Shown here: positions 4,424 through 7,738 of the stretch, one piece after another | Layout: every line of letters starts with the position of its first letter | How positions within the stretch are numbered: position 1 is the stretch's first letter | Assembly (NCBI GenBank): GCA_030667105.1 | Contig: DAOUWN010000085.1 | Coordinates: 1-7,738 of the forward strand | Direction of reading: 5' to 3' | Source: Deltaproteobacteria bacterium | Lineage (GTDB): Bacteria; Desulfobacterota; Desulfobacteria; C00003060 | Length of the DNA: 7,738 bases | Notes under the pieces: model-generated | What the model saw: the letters and a program-made list of their open reading frames with translations, nothing else | Database searches by the model: none | Told to the model about the DNA's origin: nothing | Program-made: the position numbers and the translations under genes

Positions 4424-6412
4424 ATGAAATTCCGTCATATCGTCTTTATCATCCTTGGGCTGGGAGCAACGGTAATAACCGGGGCCTCCGTGGGCTTTTT
4501 TTTCGCCCTCACACGGGATTTGCCCCAAATTCAAAGCCTGGGGAGTTTTAAGCCAGCGGCTATCACTCGCATCTATTCAGCCGACAAGGAGTTGCTGGCC
4601 GAACGTTTCATCGAAAAGCGTGACCCCGTATCGCTCCGCGTGATACCGGATTATCTTAAACAGGCGGTTATTGCCACAGAAGACCGCCAATTTTATGACC
4701 ATCCCGGCTTCGATTTAAGAGGCGTCCTCCGTGCCCTCATCAAGAATATCAGGGCCGGAGACTATGTGGAAGGCGCCAGCACTATTACCCAGCAGCTCGC
4801 CAAAACCCTCTTTCTCACCCCGCGAAAAACCATCATGCGAAAGCTCAAAGAGGCCTTTCTGGCTTTTCAGATTGAGCGCCGTTATACCAAAAACGAAATT
4901 CTGGAACTTTATTTGAATCAGGTCTATTTTGGGAGCGGGGCCTATGGTGTTGAAGCCGCATCGCAGGTCTTTTTCGGAAAATCGTTGCGGGAGTTGACGC
5001 TTGCTGAATGCGCATTGATTGCAAGCATGCCCAAATCACCCACCCGTTACTCACCTCTGACCAATCAGTCCCTCGCTCTCAAACGGCGGGCCGTGGTACT
5101 GCAGCAAATGGCTCGGAACGGCCTCATCACGGCAGAACAGCTCAAGGCAGCCAGCGCGTCACCTCTTAAGCTGGCTGACCGAGAAGCCAATTTGCTCAAG
5201 GCCCCTTATTTTGTGGCCTTCGTGACGGGTTTTCTGGAAAAAGAGCTGGGCGAGGCAGCATTGCGTCGGACAGGGCTCACGGTATACACGACCCTCAATT
5301 ACGCTATGCAGAAGGCTGCAGAAAAAGCTGTAAGCCTGGGACTGGAGCGACTTTCGGCCCGCATGGAAAAACGTGGTTTACTCGATGGGCGCTGCCCACA
5401 GGCGGGCCTCATCTGTCTGGACGTAAGCCGTGGGGCGATTCTTGCCATGGTCGGAGGCCGCAGCTTCAGGGAGAATCGCTTCAACCGCGCCACCATGGCC
5501 AGAAGACAGGCGGGTTCTGCATTCAAGCCACTGGTTTATGCCCTTGCCGTTGAAAAGGGTTTTGGCCAAAACGAGATGCTCTGGGATGGGCCGGTGGTGT
5601 TTAAGGGAGCCAGAGAAGGTCAGGATTGGACGCCAAGAAATTTTTCTGGGAAATACATGGGTGAAATAACCCTTCGGAAAGCCTTGGCTTTGTCCAAGAA
5701 TATTCCGGCAGTGAAACTCCTTAACAAACTCGGACCAACGACTGCTGTGCAATTTGCTCACAGAATGGGAATAGCCCCCCCCCTCGATCCGAACCTCTCG
5801 CTGGTCCTTGGAACCTCAGAGGTGACACTCCTTGATTTGACCGCCGCCTACGCCGTGTTTCCAAATGGGGGAGTCTGGACCCGACCCTTTGGAATTGTTG
5901 AGATCCTGGACAGGGAGGGACGATCCCTGTGGAGGGAAAAGCCGCAGATGCGACCTGCCGTCAGCCCCGAGACCGCAGCCGTCACATCGGATATGTTAAG
6001 GGCCGTGGTAGAGGAAGGAACTGGCAAAGCGGCCAAGCGTATTGGACGGCCATTGGGCGGCAAGACCGGCACCACGGATTGTTACAAGGATGCGCTCTTT
6101 ATAGGGTTTTCTCCCACTATCGCAACGGGAGTCTGGGTGGGTCTGGACCATCACACCACCCTGGGAGACAAGGAAACAGGGGCTAGAGCCGCCCTGCCAA
6201 TATGGATTCATTTCATGGAACAAGTTCTCAAAGGGCGGCCGTATCATGATTTTGACTTGCCTGAAGGCGTGGTAAGGGTTCGTATGGATGCTGAATCCGG
6301 CCTTCTTGCCTCCGAAGACTGCCCAAATGCAGTCACCGCTGTGTTTAAGAAGGGAACAGAACCGAAACAATATTGCAAGCATGCCGCAAGCACTGGCCTT
6401 GGTGGACTCTGA
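4424..6412 (+). CDS. mrcA: Class A penicillin-binding protein, bifunctional transglycosylase/transpeptidase (PBP1A type)
   Basis: This 662-residue inner-membrane enzyme polymerises lipid II into glycan strands and cross-links the peptides on the periplasmic side. An N-terminal membrane helix (about 5-29) is followed by a GT51 transglycosylase domain (about 50-235). That domain has ATEDRQFYDHPG (catalytic Glu86), EGASTITQQLAK, and RKLKEAFLAFQIERRYTK with the second expected Glu at 143, then NQVYFGSGAYG. The transpeptidase domain (about 325-600) has all three active-site motifs: SAFK (Ser365, Lys368), SKN (424-426) and KTGT (547-550). The length is at the short end of PBP1A proteins, with no large extra domain; the C-terminus has two Cys (633 and 651). 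The ATG has only a weak GAGA about 11 bases upstream. It is divergent from the alcohol dehydrogenase and begins 35 bases after the inverted-repeat element. No promoter is evident between them. The symbol mrcA is by family; pbpA/ponA names are equally used. Confidence 0.96.
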   Translation: MKFRHIVFIILGLGATVITGASVGFFFALTRDLPQIQSLGSFKPAAITRIYSADKELLAERFIEKRDPVSLRVIPDYLKQAVIATEDRQFYDHPGFDLRGVLRALIKNIRAGDYVEGASTITQQLAKTLFLTPRKTIMRKLKEAFLAFQIERRYTKNEILELYLNQVYFGSGAYGVEAASQVFFGKSLRELTLAECALIASMPKSPTRYSPLTNQSLALKRRAVVLQQMARNGLITAEQLKAASASPLKLADREANLLKAPYFVAFVTGFLEKELGEAALRRTGLTVYTTLNYAMQKAAEKAVSLGLERLSARMEKRGLLDGRCPQAGLICLDVSRGAILAMVGGRSFRENRFNRATMARRQAGSAFKPLVYALAVEKGFGQNEMLWDGPVVFKGAREGQDWTPRNFSGKYMGEITLRKALALSKNIPAVKLLNKLGPTTAVQFAHRMGIAPPLDPNLSLVLGTSEVTLLDLTAAYAVFPNGGVWTRPFGIVEILDREGRSLWREKPQMRPAVSPETAAVTSDMLRAVVEEGTGKAAKRIGRPLGGKTGTTDCYKDALFIGFSPTIATGVWVGLDHHTTLGDKETGARAALPIWIHFMEQVLKGRPYHDFDLPEGVVRVRMDAESGLLASEDCPNAVTAVFKKGTEPKQYCKHAASTGLGGL

Positions 6413-6445
6413 TGGAAAAAACGTGAGGAGGGCCGTTGACGGGTG

Positions 6446-7210
6446 CTAGTCTGGGCCTTGCTCCTGAGACTCGGCGCGAGACGCAGGCTTCAGAAGATAG
6501 TCGGGCTTGATGTGACTCATGGATCGAAAGATGTTTCCTTTTATCTTGTTGTTCGTCAGGTACAATCGGCCGAGCATATTCTTGATCTCCAGGCGCTTTG
6601 ATGTCTTTGCCGTAGGACACGGATTGGGAAACTCGGGAAGCCGGTGATCCTCTGCGAACCGACTGATCGCCTGCTCATCCAAGTGAGCCAGCGGCCTGAT
6701 CACCGCCAGTTTTCCTTTAAAGAAGGACTGGTACGGAATCATGGTGCTTATCTGTCCGCCGTAGCAAATGTTCAAAAACATGGTTTCTATGATGTCATCC
6801 ATATTGTGACCGAGGGCCAGTTTGTTACAACCAAGCTGGTCGGCAAGTTCAAAGAGTCTTTTTCTTCGAAGACGGGCGCAGAGAAAGCAAGGGTTTTCGC
6901 GATTTTCCTCGCTGTGTCCTTGTCTTCCATAGTCGGTATACTCAACCCGCAAGGGATAGCCCATTTTCTTGCAGTAATCCTCAATAAGGCAGGCTGGACT
7001 TCCTTCAAAGCCCAGATCTATGTGGACAGCGATAAATGAATAATGGATAGGAATGCGGGACAACCGCTCCTGGAGAACCCACAAAAGCGTAAAGCTATCT
7101 TTTCCGCCGGATAGACCCACAGCAATCCGGTCCCCGTCAGCTATCATATCGTAGTGATGTATAGCCTGGCCAACAGCCCGCCGCATGGCCCTGTCCCTGG
7201 AGCGAGACAC
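6446..7210 (-). CDS. ttcA: tRNA 2-thiocytidine biosynthesis protein TtcA
   Basis: This 254-residue cytoplasmic PP-loop ATPase is expected to thiolate cytidine 32 in certain tRNAs using ATP and an iron-sulfur cluster. The PP-loop SGGKDS is at 34-39. The TtcA-type CxxC is at Cys108 and Cys111 (NPCFLCARLRR), and the third cluster Cys is probably Cys198 (NPCPT). LGHNMDDIIETMFLN (133-147) is a conserved PP-loop family segment. The protein is shorter than E. coli TtcA (about 311 residues), mostly at the ends. The start is GTG, supported by GAGGG six bases upstream; an in-frame ATG at residue 9 is an alternative. It lies 11 bases after rpoZ and is clearly in its operon. It converges on the penicillin-binding protein gene with 33 bases between stop codons and no clear terminator there. 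TilS, the other PP-loop candidate, lacks this CxxC arrangement. Confidence 0.92.
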   Translation of the reverse strand: MSRSRDRAMRRAVGQAIHHYDMIADGDRIAVGLSGGKDSFTLLWVLQERLSRIPIHYSFIAVHIDLGFEGSPACLIEDYCKKMGYPLRVEYTDYGRQGHSEENRENPCFLCARLRRKRLFELADQLGCNKLALGHNMDDIIETMFLNICYGGQISTMIPYQSFFKGKLAVIRPLAHLDEQAISRFAEDHRLPEFPNPCPTAKTSKRLEIKNMLGRLYLTNNKIKGNIFRSMSHIKPDYLLKPASRAESQEQGPD

Positions 7211-7216
7211 ATCAAG

Positions 7217-7222
7217 CCCTCT
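7217..7222 (-). promoter_or_regulatory. Ribosome binding site of ttcA touching the rpoZ stop codon
   Basis: AGAGGG on the minus strand lies six bases before the GTG start at 7210. Its first base is the last base of the rpoZ TAA stop (7224-7222). This supports the GTG start and suggests translational coupling of ttcA to rpoZ. Confidence 0.6.
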
Positions 7223-7437
7223 TATGTCTCCTCTTCACCTTGTGTCTCTTCCAGTTCAACGCGAACCTTTCCTGCGGCGATTTCACGCAGAGAGATGACG
7301 ACATCTTCGTTTTTGGGCGAGTGTACCAAATATTGCGCGCCTTCGCGCATTTGCCGAACGCGCTTGGCAGCAGCATGAACCAGCATGAAGCGGTTGTGAC
7401 CCCGCCTCAAGCAATCTTCGACGGTTATACGAGCCAT
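7222..7437 (-). CDS. rpoZ: DNA-directed RNA polymerase omega subunit
   Basis: This 71-residue protein is the small RNA polymerase subunit that wraps the beta-prime C-terminus and aids assembly. It shows the typical [10 protein letters not shown] start, [15 protein letters not shown] helix and the [17 protein letters not shown] segment, followed by an acidic tail. The length and wording fit delta-type omega subunits. The ATG has a perfect AAGGAGG ribosome binding site 7 bases upstream. It is the first gene of a two-gene unit with ttcA. The guanylate kinase gene often found just upstream in other bacteria is not adjacent here. Confidence 0.97.
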   Translation of the reverse strand: MARITVEDCLRRGHNRFMLVHAAAKRVRQMREGAQYLVHSPKNEDVVISLREIAAGKVRVELEETQGEEET

Positions 7438-7489
7438 TATAAAACCTCCTTGAAAAGTAAAAGCTTACAAGTCTTGAGCCTAAGTTCAT

Positions 7490-7517
7490 ACAATAATCAT
7501 GAGGCGATCCATGTCAA
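7490..7517 (-). promoter_or_regulatory. Candidate promoter of rpoZ-ttcA
   Basis: On the minus strand a perfect TTGACA (7517-7512) is followed after 16 bases by TATTGT (7495-7490), which matches the -10 consensus at 4 of 6 positions. The predicted transcript would have a leader of about 45 bases ending in the strong AAGGAGG site. The location, between the upstream stop codon and rpoZ, fits. Confidence 0.45.
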
Positions 7518-7543
7518 CCCCACAAAGGGGATAGGTCTGTTCT

Positions 7544-7738
7544 CTAGAGGGCAAGTCGAAGCGTGTAGATGTCCCCTGTCTCTACCACGCGCAGTTGGAG
7601 TCTCAACTCTTTTGCTCCCTGGGCCTCGCCGGGAAAGAAAATGAATCCATGGACAATTGAGTGGGGCTCAACAGGCCTGTTCTCCATGGATTTGCCCATG
7701 AGATCGTCGGAGATCTCGGCCCGTGCCTCTCCTTCCGA
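7544..7738 (-). CDS. C-terminal end of an unrecognised protein (cut by window edge)
   Basis: An open frame enters from the right edge and ends at TAG (7546-7544), giving 64 residues. The visible sequence contains NRPVEPHSIVHGFIFFPGEA, then KELRLQLRVVETGDIYTLRLAL at the very end. The alternating hydrophobic pattern suggests beta strands, as in the closing part of an extracytoplasmic beta-sandwich domain, but I do not recognise a family. The stop codon is 106 bases upstream of rpoZ, and the candidate rpoZ promoter lies between, so the two genes need not share a transcript. The start and full length lie outside the window. Confidence 0.65.
   Translation of the reverse strand, partial: SEGEARAEISDDLMGKSMENRPVEPHSIVHGFIFFPGEAQGAKELRLQLRVVETGDIYTLRLAL

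Noticed and set aside
4244..4534. Minus-strand open frame of 96 codons across the inverted-repeat element
   Set aside because: It runs antisense into the start of the penicillin-binding protein gene and is built mostly from the repeat, so it is most likely a by-product of the element.
5378..5761. Minus-strand 127-codon open frame inside the PBP gene
   Set aside because: It is antisense to the conserved transpeptidase motifs and shows no protein-like features of its own.
6413..6445. Shared terminator between the convergent PBP and ttcA genes
   Set aside because: The 33-base gap has only a 4-bp palindrome (CCGTTGACGG) and no T-tract on either strand.
6644..7039. Plus-strand 131-codon open frame inside ttcA
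   Set aside because: It is antisense to the PP-loop and CxxC motifs of a clearly conserved gene.
7518..7531. CCCC/GGGG hairpin after the right-edge gene, as a terminator
   Set aside because: The stem is only 4 bp with no T-tract, and it lies next to the candidate rpoZ -35 box.

Overview
The window looks like a chromosomal stretch from a Gram-negative bacterium, most likely Desulfobacterota (former Deltaproteobacteria). The reasons are an outer-membrane-type lipoprotein, a class A penicillin-binding protein, a bactofilin, and an omega subunit and TtcA whose wording resembles that group. This is recognition from memory, not a search result. There are no tRNAs, rRNAs, CRISPR arrays, integrases or transposases.

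Positions 4101 to 159 are a run of five minus-strand genes. In transcription order they are: a zinc-dependent alcohol dehydrogenase of the six-Cys/one-His subfamily; an unrecognised lipoprotein; a DUF5131 (phage Gp37/Gp68-like) protein with a CxxxCxxC motif; a bactofilin; and an SH3-domain protein with a coiled coil and a C-terminal membrane anchor. The first four are tightly spaced and could be one transcript. The last follows a gap of about 250 bases with weak promoter-like signals. The lipoprotein and DUF5131 genes are visibly AT-richer than the rest and may have been acquired.

Positions 4102-4423 separate the divergent alcohol dehydrogenase and penicillin-binding protein genes. The half next to the dehydrogenase is AT-rich, with a consensus -35 box and small palindromes. 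The half next to the penicillin-binding protein is filled by a 184-base element with perfect 28-base inverted ends and a second inner inverted repeat. It resembles a miniature mobile element or a large structured leader and is the most notable non-coding feature here.

Positions 4424-6412 (plus strand) encode a bifunctional class A penicillin-binding protein (PBP1A type). It converges on a minus-strand pair, rpoZ then ttcA (7437 to 6446), in which the ttcA ribosome binding site abuts the rpoZ stop codon. The right edge holds the last 64 codons of an unrecognised minus-strand gene. The left edge (1-158) is non-coding, with degenerate direct repeats and a nested inverted repeat.

Several genes concern the cell envelope: PBP1A, bactofilin, the SH3/anchor protein and the lipoprotein. 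No complete new system can be demonstrated. The best leads are the 184-base inverted-repeat element and the AT-rich lipoprotein/DUF5131 pair.
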